Source of the DNA: Compostibacter hankyongensis
GTDB lineage: Bacteria; Bacteroidota; Bacteroidia; Chitinophagales; Chitinophagaceae
Direction of reading: 5' to 3'
DNA: 64,000 nt
Assembly (NCBI RefSeq): GCF_039541075.1
Contig: NZ_BAABFN010000001.1
Coordinates: 620,001-684,000, forward strand
Numbering within the stretch: position 1 is the stretch's first letter; each line of letters begins with the position of its first letter. This document shows, piece by piece, positions 1-8,087 of the stretch. The position numbers and the translations under genes were made by a program. The notes beneath the pieces are model-generated. The model searched no databases, was not told the DNA's origin, and was given only the letters and a program-made list of their open reading frames with translations.

Positions 1-8
1 TATATTTG
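1..8 (+). promoter_or_regulatory. -7 promoter element of the toxin-antitoxin pair
   Basis: TATATTTG matches the Bacteroidota -7 consensus TAnnTTTG exactly and lies 45 nt before the antitoxin ATG. The -33 element would be outside the window, so the promoter is only half visible. Confidence 0.5.
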
Positions 9-53
9 TTCAGGGAAGCGAGGCCAACCACAAAAAAATGAAATATTTAATGT

Positions 54-302
54 ATGAAAGCAAGGTTGAACATTACGATTGAGGAAAGCCTCCTGGAAAG
101 GGCAAAAGTATATGCCATGAAGAAGCGGGTGAGCTTATCCAGCCTGGTCGGAGATTATCTGGAAGCGATCGTCCATGCATCTCCCAGGCGAAAGACTATC
201 GTGGATATGGTGGATAAGCTGGAGCCCGATCCCGAAGTGATTGCTGAAAGCAGCCGGCAAGCAGCATTTTACGAAAGCCAGAAGGAGAAATATGGTTTTT
301 AA
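54..302 (+). CDS. DUF6364/ribbon-helix-helix type antitoxin
   Basis: An 82-residue protein that looks like the antitoxin of a type II toxin-antitoxin pair. Residues 3-40 (LNITIEESLLERAKVYA, then SLSSLVGDYLEAI) have the strand-helix-helix pattern of small DNA-binding antitoxins annotated as DUF6364. The charged C-terminal half would wrap the toxin. The next gene is a PIN-domain protein whose ATG lies inside this gene, giving an 11-nt overlap and implying coupled translation. Autorepression by the complex is usual for such pairs but is not shown here. Family assignment is by sequence pattern; the pairing is well supported by the overlap. Confidence 0.8.
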   Translation: MKARLNITIEESLLERAKVYAMKKRVSLSSLVGDYLEAIVHASPRRKTIVDMVDKLEPDPEVIAESSRQAAFYESQKEKYGF

Positions 303-720
303 AATATTTATTGATGCGAACGTCCTGCTGGATTTTACCCTGAAACGGGATAATTATACCCGTGCCCGGGAGCTTTTTAAGCTGGTGATTCATCAGGAAG
401 TAAGCGCCTCCATTACCCCCGCCATTCTGCATATAGCGGGTTACTGGCTTACCAAAGCCTATGGAGCGGCTAAGGCCAAAGATATCTTATTGGAATTGCT
501 GTCAGACGTACGTGTAATAGATGCTCCGCACGAAACGGCGCTTGCCGCGCTGCACTCCCGCATGACCGATATCGAAGATGCATTACAATATTATACAGCG
601 CTGCATCATCAGCTCAACTGCTTTATCAGCGGCGATAAGCTGCTCAAAAAAGCGGCCATCGCATCCTTGCCGGTTTATACAATTGATGAATTTCTGGATA
701 GCCGGCCGCCTTTAGGGTAG
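292..720 (+). CDS. PIN-domain toxin (VapC-like ribonuclease)
   Basis: A 142-residue PIN-domain protein, expected to be a Mg-dependent endoribonuclease acting on tRNA or other RNA in the cytoplasm. The acidic residues fit the family: D8 in FIDAN, E27, E95-D96 in IEDALQYYTA, and D115 in FISGDKLLKK. The start at 292 is chosen because it begins directly with the first PIN strand and overlaps the end of the antitoxin gene by 11 nt. An upstream in-frame TTG at 241 would add 17 residues lying within the antitoxin gene. The RNA target cannot be read from sequence. Confidence 0.82.
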   Translation: MVFKIFIDANVLLDFTLKRDNYTRARELFKLVIHQEVSASITPAILHIAGYWLTKAYGAAKAKDILLELLSDVRVIDAPHETALAALHSRMTDIEDALQYYTALHHQLNCFISGDKLLKKAAIASLPVYTIDEFLDSRPPLG

Positions 721-797
721 CTTGATGATTAAACACTAACGTATTGCGGCTGCTCAAAGCTTGCGACGGAAGCAGCTTTTAAAATAAATATTAACAG

Positions 798-2096
798 ATG
801 AAATACCTGCCCCTTGATCCCCGCCTGTTTATCGAGAACCGGAAACGTTTTGTGCGACAGATGCTGCCGCATGCGCTGGCGGTATTCAATTCCAACGACG
901 AGGTTACCAGCAACGGTGACGCCCTCTATAAGTTCAAGCAGAACGCGGATCTCTACTGGCTTTCGGGTATCGACCAGGAAGATACCCAGCTGGTCTTTTA
1001 TCCCGGCAATCCCGATCCCCGTTACCGGGAGGTGCTGGTGCTCAGGCGTCCCGATCCCCTGAAGGAGAAATGGGACGGCCACCGGCTTACCGCCGCCGAA
1101 GGCACGACGATCTCCGGGATACAGACGGTGGTATGGCTGGACGAGCTGGAGGGCCTTCTGCAACGCTGGGTGCACGAGGTGGAGGAGATTTATCTGAATA
1201 CCAATGAGAACGACCGGAAGGCCGATACGCCGCCCACGCGCGATTACCGCTATGCGGCGCAGCTGCGGGAGCGCTTCCCCCTGCACCGGTACCACCGGGC
1301 CGCGCCCATCCTGAAAACCCTCCGCTCGGTAAAGACAAAATACGAGATCGCCGTGATGCAGCAGGCCATGGATATCACGGAAGATACGTTCCGGCATCTC
1401 CTGCGGTTTATCCGGCCCGGCGTATGGGAACACGAGATCCATGCGGAGATCCTGCACCAGTTTCTCCGGCAGCGGGCCACGGGAGAAGCTTACGCTTCCA
1501 TCATCGCCAGCGGCGACCGGGCGCGGACCCTGCACTACGTGTACAACAACCAGGAATGCAAAAGCGGGGAAGTCATCCTGATGGATTTTGGCGCCGAGTA
1601 CGGCGGCTACTGTGCGGACCTCACCCGCAGCGTGCCGGTGAACGGCAGGTTTACCAAACGGCAAAAAGAGGTATACAACGCCTGTCTGCATCTGCACAAC
1701 TATGCCAGGAAGCTGCTGAAACCGGGGCTGACCATCGCCGCTTATCATGCCGAAGTAGGGAAGGAGGCGGAGAAGACCTTTGTAAAGATCGGGCTGCTGG
1801 ATAAAGCGGATATCAAAAACCAGGACCCTGCAGCGCCGGCTTACCGGAAATACCTCTATCACGGCATTTCGCACTACCTGGGCGTGGATGTGCATGACCT
1901 GGGGCCTTCCTTTTCGTACCCCATTCCCGACGGCGCCGTTCTCACGGTGGAGCCCGGCATTTATATCGAAGAAGAGCAGCTGGGTATCCGCATCGAAAAC
2001 AATGTATGGGTCAAAAAAGGCGGCAACGTCGACCTGATGAAAAACATCCCTATCGAAGCCGGCGATATCGAGCGGCTGATGCAACGATCTTCCTGA
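798..2096 (+). CDS. pepP: Xaa-Pro aminopeptidase (M24B)
   Basis: A 432-residue cytoplasmic metallopeptidase that removes the N-terminal residue before proline. Residues 1-140 form the aminopeptidase P N-terminal domain and the rest is the pita-bread catalytic domain. All five expected metal ligands are visible: D263 and D274 in MDFGAEYGGYCADLT, H359 in HGISHYLG, E385 in TVEPGIY, and E400 in GIRIEN. Length is normal for the family. It is followed after 3 nt by pssA, so the two are probably cotranscribed. No clear promoter was seen in the 77 nt upstream. Confidence 0.93.
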   Translation: MKYLPLDPRLFIENRKRFVRQMLPHALAVFNSNDEVTSNGDALYKFKQNADLYWLSGIDQEDTQLVFYPGNPDPRYREVLVLRRPDPLKEKWDGHRLTAAEGTTISGIQTVVWLDELEGLLQRWVHEVEEIYLNTNENDRKADTPPTRDYRYAAQLRERFPLHRYHRAAPILKTLRSVKTKYEIAVMQQAMDITEDTFRHLLRFIRPGVWEHEIHAEILHQFLRQRATGEAYASIIASGDRARTLHYVYNNQECKSGEVILMDFGAEYGGYCADLTRSVPVNGRFTKRQKEVYNACLHLHNYARKLLKPGLTIAAYHAEVGKEAEKTFVKIGLLDKADIKNQDPAAPAYRKYLYHGISHYLGVDVHDLGPSFSYPIPDGAVLTVEPGIYIEEEQLGIRIENNVWVKKGGNVDLMKNIPIEAGDIERLMQRSS

Positions 2097-2099
2097 GCC

Positions 2100-2870
2100 A
2101 TGAAGCAACTTCCCAATATCCTGACGCTGGCCAATCTTTTTTGCGGGGCGCTGGCGCTGGTCTTTATCCTGCAGTCTCCCGGCTTTATCGCAAGCTATAA
2201 CGGAGAGGACTATATGATCACCGTGCCTCCGCCGATCTGCCAGGCCGTTGTGCTGATCGGGATAGCGGCGGTATTTGATTTCTTTGACGGGCTGGCCGCC
2301 CGCCTGCTGAAGGTGCAGTCGCCCATGGGCCGGGAGCTGGATTCGCTGGCCGATGTGGTGACTTTTGGCGTAGCCCCCGGCATGATCCTGTACCAGCTGC
2401 TGCGCAGCGCATACATGATGCAGCCCGGCGCCATGGAAGTGAGCCTGGTCAACGTGGCGGTAGCGCTGCTGCTGCCCTGTTTTGCCGCCTACCGGCTGGC
2501 CAGGTTCAACCTCGACGAGCGGCAGACGCAACACTTTATCGGCGTCCCCACGCCGGCGGTGGGCCTGCTGGTGGCCTCCTTTCCGCTGATCCTGCTGTAC
2601 AACAGCGCTGGCCTGGCGCCCTGGCTGCAGCGTGTCTGGGTGCTGTATGCGCTGATCGCCCTGCTCTGTTTCCTGATGGTCTGCAATCTGCCTTTTTTCA
2701 GCCTGAAGCTGAAGCGGCTGTCCTGGAAGGAAAACAGGCTGCGATACCTCTTCCTGCTGCTGACGCTGCTGGCGATACCGCTGCTGAAATGGGCGGCTGT
2801 GCCCTTTGCCTTTGCGCTGTACGTGGCGCTGTCGCTGGGGAAGCATTTCTTTTCTCCCGGCCCCGAATAG
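2100..2870 (+). CDS. pssA: CDP-diacylglycerol--serine O-phosphatidyltransferase
   Basis: A 256-residue integral membrane enzyme that makes phosphatidylserine from CDP-diacylglycerol and serine, the first step to phosphatidylethanolamine. The CDP-alcohol phosphotransferase motif DGx2ARx8Gx3Dx3D is complete, starting at FFDGLAAR and ending with GRELDSLAD. About seven to eight hydrophobic segments follow the usual topology. It starts 3 nt after the peptidase stop. The assignment to serine rather than another alcohol rests on overall similarity to PssA (N-terminal LPNILTLANLFCGALA). Confidence 0.92.
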   Translation: MKQLPNILTLANLFCGALALVFILQSPGFIASYNGEDYMITVPPPICQAVVLIGIAAVFDFFDGLAARLLKVQSPMGRELDSLADVVTFGVAPGMILYQLLRSAYMMQPGAMEVSLVNVAVALLLPCFAAYRLARFNLDERQTQHFIGVPTPAVGLLVASFPLILLYNSAGLAPWLQRVWVLYALIALLCFLMVCNLPFFSLKLKRLSWKENRLRYLFLLLTLLAIPLLKWAAVPFAFALYVALSLGKHFFSPGPE

Positions 2871-2891
2871 GCTGCCGTTCCGGAAAGGAGG

Positions 2892-2923
2892 TTGGCGAGC
2901 CTGGAAGCGTTGTCTTATCTTTG
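2892..2923 (+). promoter_or_regulatory. Promoter of purS-rsmI
   Basis: TTG at 2892-2894, a 21-nt spacer, then TATCTTTG at 2916-2923, an exact match to the Bacteroidota TAnnTTTG element. Transcription would start near 2930, about 9 nt before the purS ATG. Confidence 0.65.
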
Positions 2924-2938
2924 CTGCAAATTCACCGT

Positions 2939-3187
2939 ATGACCTTTACCGCACAAATTGATATCATGCCCCTGAAAGAGTTGCTGGACCCGCAGGGAAA
3001 GGCCGTTATGGGCGGGCTGACGCGCCTGGGCCTGGGGCAGATCACGGATGTCCGCATCGGCAAGCACATTACCCTGCAGCTGGAAGCGGCCGACAGGGAA
3101 GCTGCGCTGCAGCAGGCAGAGGATGCCTGCCGGAAGCTGCTGGCCAATCCCGTGATGGAATATTTTGAAGTGCACATCGTGGAATAA
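2939..3187 (+). CDS. purS: Phosphoribosylformylglycinamidine synthase subunit PurS
   Basis: An 82-residue protein resembling PurS, the small subunit that joins PurL and PurQ in the FGAM synthase complex of purine synthesis. Features typical of the family are the segment DPQGKAVMGGLTRLG and the C-terminal two-strand pattern ending NPVMEYFEVHIVE. The ATG at 2939 is preferred over longer in-frame starts because it begins with the first beta strand (FTAQIDIMPL) and follows a good promoter. purL and purQ are not in the window. The stop is 3 nt before rsmI, suggesting cotranscription. Confidence 0.88.
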   Translation: MTFTAQIDIMPLKELLDPQGKAVMGGLTRLGLGQITDVRIGKHITLQLEAADREAALQQAEDACRKLLANPVMEYFEVHIVE

Positions 3188-3190
3188 AGA

Positions 3191-3862
3191 ATGCTGTATC
3201 TCGTTCCTTCTCCTATCGGTAACCTGGGGGATATTACCTACCGGGCGGTGGAGGTGTTACGGACGGCAGACCTCATCCTTGCCGAAGATACCCGTACTTC
3301 CGCCGTGCTGCTTCGCCACTACGGCATCGGGCAGCCCCTGACCGCCTATCATCAGCACAATGAGCACCGTATCGTGGATGGACTGGTGGAGCAGCTGAAG
3401 GCGGGCAAGACCATGGCGCTGCTGACCGATGCGGGTACGCCGGGCGTGTCCGATCCCGGCTTTCTGCTGGTGCGGGCCGCCGTTCGCGCAGATATACAGG
3501 TGACCTGCCTGCCCGGCGCCACGGCTTTTGTACCGGCGCTGGTCAACAGCGGTATCCCGATGAACCGGTTTGTCTTTGAAGGCTTTCTGCCCCTTAAGAA
3601 AGGCCGCCAGACCCTGCTGAAACAGCTGGCGGAGGAATCCCGTACCCTCGTGCTGTACGAATCTCCCCTGCGGTTGCTGAAGACCCTGGCCGAGCTGATC
3701 ACCTGGCTGGGCGCAGACCGTCCCTGCTGTGTCAGCCGGGAGCTGACCAAGCTGTTCGAAGAGAACCGCCGCGGTACCCTGCAGGAGGTACACGATTATT
3801 TCCGGGAAAAAGGCAGCGTCAAGGGCGAGATCGTGATCGTGGTGGGCCCCCCAGCCCCCTGA
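3191..3862 (+). CDS. rsmI: 16S rRNA (cytidine1402-2'-O)-methyltransferase
   Basis: A 223-residue SAM-dependent tetrapyrrole-methylase-fold enzyme that 2'-O-methylates C1402 of 16S rRNA. It carries the RsmI motifs YLVPSPIGNLGDIT at the N-terminus, LAEDTRTS, and TDAGTPGVSDPG, and ends in IVIVVGPP. It lacks the longer C-terminal extension of some homologues, which is common in Bacteroidota. The stop codon TGA lies in the loop of a small CCCCC/GGGGG hairpin, followed at once by the purine-rich repeat that separates it from convergent glnS. Confidence 0.92.
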   Translation: MLYLVPSPIGNLGDITYRAVEVLRTADLILAEDTRTSAVLLRHYGIGQPLTAYHQHNEHRIVDGLVEQLKAGKTMALLTDAGTPGVSDPGFLLVRAAVRADIQVTCLPGATAFVPALVNSGIPMNRFVFEGFLPLKKGRQTLLKQLAEESRTLVLYESPLRLLKTLAELITWLGADRPCCVSRELTKLFEENRRGTLQEVHDYFREKGSVKGEIVIVVGPPAP

Positions 3863-3870
3863 AGGGGGTG

Positions 3871-3934
3871 AGGTGAAGGATTAAAGGCAAAAGGTAAAAG
3901 GCGCCTTTAACCCTTCGCCTTTAACCTTTCACCT
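3871..3934. repeat. AAAGG-type inverted repeat between rsmI and glnS
   Basis: Left arm 3871-3888 (AGGTGAAGGATTAAAGGC) and right arm 3917-3934 pair at 16 of 18 positions. A second palindrome, AAAGGCGCCTTT, sits between them. The right arm is inside glnS and encodes its last residues and stop. The structure lies between convergent genes and could act as a bidirectional terminator. The same unit recurs near 38161, 39456, 44126 and 52667. Confidence 0.7.
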
Positions 3935-5580
3935 TGTTTACTCCAGGTATCCTTCAGCGTAACGGTACGGTTGAACACCGGCTTGCCCGGAGCGGAATCG
4001 CGGTCCGCACAGAAGTATCCTTTCCGCATAAACTGGAAACGGTCGCCCGGCTGTGCTTCGGCCAGGGCCGGCTCTATAACGGCCTCCGGGATCACCTGCA
4101 GCGAATCGGGGTTCAGACAGGCTTTGAAATCTTCGGTGGCGGCAGGGTCTTCGGTGCTGAACAACCGGTCGTACAGCCTCACTTCCGCGGTACAGGCATG
4201 CGCCGCGCTTACCCAGTGGATGGTGCCCTTTACCTTGAAACCGCTGTTGTCCTGCCCGCTTCTGCTTTCGGGATAGTACGTACAGTATATCTCCGTGATA
4301 TTTCCCTCCGCATCTTTCTTGAAATCATCGCAGCGGATGATATAGGCGCTTTTTAAACGTACGGCGAGGCCCGGTCCCAGGCGGAAGAATTTTTTGGCGG
4401 GATTTTCCATGAAGTCCTCGCGCTCTATCCACAGGGTACGGCCGAAAGGCAGCTTGCGCGAACCGGCCTCCGGGTCCTCGGGATTGTTTTCCGATTCCAG
4501 CCATTCTTCCTGTCCCTCCGGGTAATTGGTAAGGACAAGCTTTACCGGCTCGAGCACGGCCATTACGCGGTTGGCCGTCCGGTTGAGCTCTTCACGGATG
4601 CAGAATTCCAGCAGACCCACATCGATGAGGTTATCCCGTTTCTGGATGCCGACCTTATCCCAGAAGCTGCGGATGCTGGAAGGCGTATAGCCCCGGCGGC
4701 GGAGCGCGCTGACGGTGGGCATACGGGGATCGTCCCAGCCGGATACGTATTTTTCACGTACCAGCTGGAGCAGCATGCGTTTGCTCATCACTGTATAGCT
4801 GAGGTTGCCCCGGGCAAATTCGTACTGGCGGGAGGGGAATATTTCCAGCTTTTCGATCAGCCAGTCGTACAGCGGCCGGTGGGTGGCGAATTCCAGTGTG
4901 CAGATGGAATGCGTCACCCCTTCGATGCTGTCGCTCTGTCCGTGTGCAAAATCATACATGGGGTAAATGCACCAGGCATCGCCCGTGCGGTGATGGCTGG
5001 CGTGTTTGATACGGTACAGCACCGGGTCGCGCAGGTGCATATTGGAAGAGGCCATGTCTATTTTGGCCCGCAGCACCTTCTCCCCGTCTTTGAACTCGCC
5101 TTTGCGCATGCGCTCGAAGAGATCCAGGTTTTCTGCCACACTGCGGCCGCGCCGCGGACTTTCGACACCGGGCTTGGTGGGAGTGCCTTTCTGCTCGGCT
5201 ATCTCGGCTGCCGAGGCATCGTCTACAAAGGCAAGTCCTTTACGGATCAGACGGATGGCATATTCGTAGAGGGTTTCAAAATAGTCGGAGGTATAGCATT
5301 CTTTTTCCCATTCGAACCCGAGCCAGCGGATGTCTGTTTTGATGGCCTCCACGTATTCGGTTTCTTCGGTGACGGGGTTGGTATCGTCGAAGCGGAGGTT
5401 GGTCTTGCCGCCGTATTTGTGTGCGAGGCCGAAGTTCAGGCAGATCGACTTGGCATGTCCGATATGCAGGTATCCGTTGGGCTCCGGCGGAAAACGGGTC
5501 AGGATGCTTTTGTATTTACCGTCGCGCAGGTCCGCTTCAATGATTTCCTCGATAAAGTTCAGGGATTTTTCTTCGCTCAT
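3907..5580 (-). CDS. glnS: Glutaminyl-tRNA synthetase
   Basis: A 557-residue class Ic aminoacyl-tRNA synthetase that charges tRNA-Gln. The HIGH signature is at residues 39-42 ([15 protein letters not shown]) and the KMSKS-type loop is VMSKR at 264-268. The C-terminal half is the beta-barrel anticodon-binding region typical of GlnRS. The start MSEEKSLNF is chosen because it fits the family's N-terminus; reading further upstream enters the AraC gene in another frame. The last nine residues (from KGERLKAKG) and the stop are encoded by a dispersed purine-rich repeat, so this tail is unlikely to be conserved. Confidence 0.95.
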   Translation of the reverse strand: MSEEKSLNFIEEIIEADLRDGKYKSILTRFPPEPNGYLHIGHAKSICLNFGLAHKYGGKTNLRFDDTNPVTEETEYVEAIKTDIRWLGFEWEKECYTSDYFETLYEYAIRLIRKGLAFVDDASAAEIAEQKGTPTKPGVESPRRGRSVAENLDLFERMRKGEFKDGEKVLRAKIDMASSNMHLRDPVLYRIKHASHHRTGDAWCIYPMYDFAHGQSDSIEGVTHSICTLEFATHRPLYDWLIEKLEIFPSRQYEFARGNLSYTVMSKRMLLQLVREKYVSGWDDPRMPTVSALRRRGYTPSSIRSFWDKVGIQKRDNLIDVGLLEFCIREELNRTANRVMAVLEPVKLVLTNYPEGQEEWLESENNPEDPEAGSRKLPFGRTLWIEREDFMENPAKKFFRLGPGLAVRLKSAYIIRCDDFKKDAEGNITEIYCTYYPESRSGQDNSGFKVKGTIHWVSAAHACTAEVRLYDRLFSTEDPAATEDFKACLNPDSLQVIPEAVIEPALAEAQPGDRFQFMRKGYFCADRDSAPGKPVFNRTVTLKDTWSKQGERLKAKG

Positions 5581-5601
5581 GTGCTTGACTTGATCAGACT
5601 G

Positions 5602-5609
5602 CAAATGTA
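5602..5609 (-). promoter_or_regulatory. -7 element upstream of glnS
   Basis: On the minus strand this reads TACATTTG, an exact TAnnTTTG match, 21 nt before the glnS start codon. No convincing TTG was found at the proper distance upstream, so only the -7 box is supported. Confidence 0.45.
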
Positions 5610-5648
5610 GGATAACAGAAGTAAAGACAGGTGATTTGATGGAAGGGC

Positions 5649-6521
5649 TTACGGGGTTTCTTCCCCGCCGAACGCTTTCCGGTAATGCAGCGGGCTGCAC
5701 TGCCAGCGTTGCCGGAACATCCTGTTGAAATGGGATACGTCCCCGAAACCGCTTTCGTAACAGATAGCGGATACCGGCTTGTCGGTACCAGCCAGCTGCT
5801 GTGCGGCATAGTTCAGCCGGTAGGCCGTGACCGTTTCCACGAATGTCCTGCGCGTGGCCCTTTTGAAATATTTGCAGAAGGCCGAGGGGGTCATCCCCGC
5901 GATGGCGGCGGCCTGTCCCAGGCTCACCGGCTGCCGGAAATTTTCCACCAGGTAGGCCATCACCGCGCCGATCCTTTTCCGGTCGGCGGGGGATTGTTCC
6001 GTGGGCCGCTCTCCGGGATTCAGCAGGGTATATTCTCCGGACCCTGCCAGGATATCGAGGATGTCCAGCAAGCCGATCAGCTGCCGGAAAGGGCTGTTTT
6101 CCCCGGCCAGCCGCTTCATCCGCACCGCAACGACGCTGCGGGCTCTGCCTCCGAACCGGATGCCGCCGCTGCTTTTTTGCAGCAGCTCTCGGACCGGCGC
6201 TGCGGTAGCTTTTGAGAAAAAGTCCGCACCCGCGAAGTCGGCGGCAAACTGTATCACCAGCGCTCCGGCTTCGGCATTGCTTTCCGCCGGTGTGGTTTTC
6301 CAGCAATGCGGCAGGTTGGCCCCCAGCAGCACGAGATCGCCCCTGTCGTAGTCCTCCATGCTGTGTCCCACATACCGCTTGCCCCTTCCGTTCACGATAA
6401 AGGTGAGCTCCAGCTCCGGGTGAAAATGATAAGGCGCGCGGAAACCATCCGCGCTGAAGCGACGGACCAGCAGGGCGCCATCCTCCGTATGCGGGAGCGC
6501 TTCATAAGCTGCTTTCAGCAT
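5649..6521 (-). CDS. AraC-family transcriptional regulator with cupin sensor
   Basis: A 290-residue regulator. Residues 1-100 form a cupin-like AraC-binding domain ([22 protein letters not shown], with HCWK later). The C-terminal 100 residues carry two helix-turn-helix motifs ([24 protein letters not shown] and [26 protein letters not shown] helices). The ATG for MLKAAYEA is preferred over an upstream in-frame start because it follows a plausible promoter at 6537-6568. It diverges from the SLC45-like transporter gene and the SusC/SusD pair, which makes those its most likely targets. The ligand, probably a sugar, is inferred only from context. Confidence 0.85.
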   Translation of the reverse strand: MLKAAYEALPHTEDGALLVRRFSADGFRAPYHFHPELELTFIVNGRGKRYVGHSMEDYDRGDLVLLGANLPHCWKTTPAESNAEAGALVIQFAADFAGADFFSKATAAPVRELLQKSSGGIRFGGRARSVVAVRMKRLAGENSPFRQLIGLLDILDILAGSGEYTLLNPGERPTEQSPADRKRIGAVMAYLVENFRQPVSLGQAAAIAGMTPSAFCKYFKRATRRTFVETVTAYRLNYAAQQLAGTDKPVSAICYESGFGDVSHFNRMFRQRWQCSPLHYRKAFGGEETP

Positions 6522-6536
6522 AGGTGTTTTTTGATA

Positions 6537-6568
6537 TAAAAATAGCCTTTCTATTCGTAGTACGACAA
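6537..6568 (-). promoter_or_regulatory. Promoter of the AraC-type regulator
   Basis: Minus-strand TTG (6566-6568), a 21-nt spacer, then TATTTTTA (6537-6544), one mismatch from TAnnTTTG. It ends 16 nt before the chosen ATG. Confidence 0.42.
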
Positions 6569-6660
6569 TAAATAACAAGCCTGAGGACTCCCGGCTTGCC
6601 GCTCATCCCATCCTGCGCCGGAATAGGATATAAATCTTATTTTTAAAATACCATCTTTTT

Positions 6661-7977
6661 ATGCGCGACAACACCTCAATACCCAGGCTCTCCGGCCGCA
6701 GCATCTGGAACATGAGCGCCGGTTTCCTGGGCATACAGTTCGGATTCGCCCTGCAGAACGGAAATGCCTCCCGCATGCTCCAGACCTTTGGCGCGGGTGT
6801 GGAGCACCTGGGGCTGTTCTGGCTGGCCGCGCCGCTGGCGGGGATGCTGGTGCAGCCGCTGATCGGCCATTACAGCGACCGTACCTGGTGCCGGCTGGGA
6901 CGCCGCAGCCCTTACTTCCTGGGTGGTGCGTTGCTGACGGCGCTGGCGCTGGTGCTGCTGCCGCATGCGGACGTGCTGACCGTCCTGCTGCCGCCTGTGC
7001 TGGTCGGCGCCGGCATGCTGATGATCATGGATGCCTCCATCAATGTGGCGATGGAGCCATTCCGCTCGCTGGTCGCCGACAAGCTACCGGATGAACAACG
7101 AAGCCGGGGATTTTCCGTGCAGACCTTCCTGATCGGCGCCGGCGCAGTAGCCGGATCCTGCTTGCCTTACGTGCTGGGCGAGTACCTGGGGCTGTCCAAG
7201 ACCGCCGCCCCGGGCAAGGTGCCGCAGAATGTGGTCTGGTCTTTTTATACCGGTGCCCTGGTGCTGGCCGTCAGCATCCTCTGGACCGTGGTCACTACCC
7301 GGGAATATCCCCCGGGCCGGTATGCCGTTCCGGCAAAGCCGTCTGCCGGGGGTATAGGAGCCATCTGGCAGGATTTTCTGCACATGCCCCCCAAAATGCG
7401 GCAGCTGGGTTTGGTACAGTTCTTCTCATGGTTTGCCCTGTTTTCCCTCTGGGTGTTTGCGACCCCGGCGATTGCCGTCCGTGTCTACGGTACGCTTCCC
7501 GGCGATACCGCTTCGGAAAGCTATGCGGATGCTGCCAACTGGGTGGGTATCCTTTTCGGTATCTATAACGGTGTTTCTGCCCTGTATGCCTTATGTCTGC
7601 CGGCGATTGCGCGCGCTGCCGGCCGCAGCGCCGCCCATGCCCTCTCTTTAACGGCCGGGGGCATCGCGCTGATCTCCATTTACTTTATCCGCGACCCGCT
7701 GCTGCTGATCCTGCCCATGGCGGGCGTCGGGCTCGCGTGGGGCAGCATTCTCTCCATGCCCTATGCCATGCTGGCCAATACCATCCCGCCCCATAAGATG
7801 GGTGTGTACATGGGCATCTTCAATTTCTTTATCACCTTCCCCCAGCTGGTGAACGGTCTGCTCGAAGGGATCATTGTCCGGTATGTCTATCACGGACAGG
7901 TGATCTATGCCCTCGTGCTGGCCGGCGTCTTTATGATCCTCGCGGCACTGGCCGTTCTGCGCCTGAAAGAAGGGTAG
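6661..7977 (+). CDS. SLC45-like MFS sugar transporter
   Basis: A 438-residue protein with about 12 membrane segments, of the SLC45/GPH-like MFS group that includes maltose, sucrose and other disaccharide carriers. The segment GHYSDRTWCRLGRRSPYFLGG after the second helix is the family loop motif, and a second conserved stretch is WGSILSMPYAMLANTIPP. It would sit in the inner membrane and import an oligosaccharide delivered by the SusC/SusD pair encoded 111 nt downstream. The AraC regulator diverges from it. The actual sugar cannot be decided from sequence. Confidence 0.85.
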   Translation: MRDNTSIPRLSGRSIWNMSAGFLGIQFGFALQNGNASRMLQTFGAGVEHLGLFWLAAPLAGMLVQPLIGHYSDRTWCRLGRRSPYFLGGALLTALALVLLPHADVLTVLLPPVLVGAGMLMIMDASINVAMEPFRSLVADKLPDEQRSRGFSVQTFLIGAGAVAGSCLPYVLGEYLGLSKTAAPGKVPQNVVWSFYTGALVLAVSILWTVVTTREYPPGRYAVPAKPSAGGIGAIWQDFLHMPPKMRQLGLVQFFSWFALFSLWVFATPAIAVRVYGTLPGDTASESYADAANWVGILFGIYNGVSALYALCLPAIARAAGRSAAHALSLTAGGIALISIYFIRDPLLLILPMAGVGLAWGSILSMPYAMLANTIPPHKMGVYMGIFNFFITFPQLVNGLLEGIIVRYVYHGQVIYALVLAGVFMILAALAVLRLKEG

Positions 7978-7987
7978 ATAAAAAAGT

Positions 7988-8077
7988 TTAGATTTTTTCC
8001 GGCTTTATGTTTAATTTGTGTATTGGATACATAAAATAAAGTATCCGGTCCAAACCAAAATCTATAACCAAAATCTA
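7988..8077 (+). promoter_or_regulatory. Promoter and leader of susC: variant -7 box, dyad, tandem 12-mers
   Basis: TTAG (7988-7991), a 19-nt gap and TTAATTTG (8011-8018) make a weak Bacteroidota promoter with one mismatch in each box. GGATAC (8025-8030) and GTATCC (8041-8046) form a perfect dyad near the expected transcript start. Two exact copies of AACCAAAATCTA follow at 8053-8064 and 8066-8077, ending 10 nt before the ATG. Confidence 0.4.
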
Positions 8078-8087
8078 CTCCGCTCTG

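Noticed and set aside
729..2846. A 705-codon open frame on the minus strand opposite the aminopeptidase and pssA
   Set aside because: Its translation is rich in Gln, His, Arg and Gly with no domain pattern, while the opposite strand encodes two clear enzymes with complete motifs. It is an antisense shadow caused by codon bias.
5581..6306. A long N-terminal extension of the glutaminyl-tRNA synthetase
   Set aside because: The in-frame upstream sequence overlaps the AraC gene in another frame and reads as random; the family's normal N-terminus starts at MSEEKSLNF.
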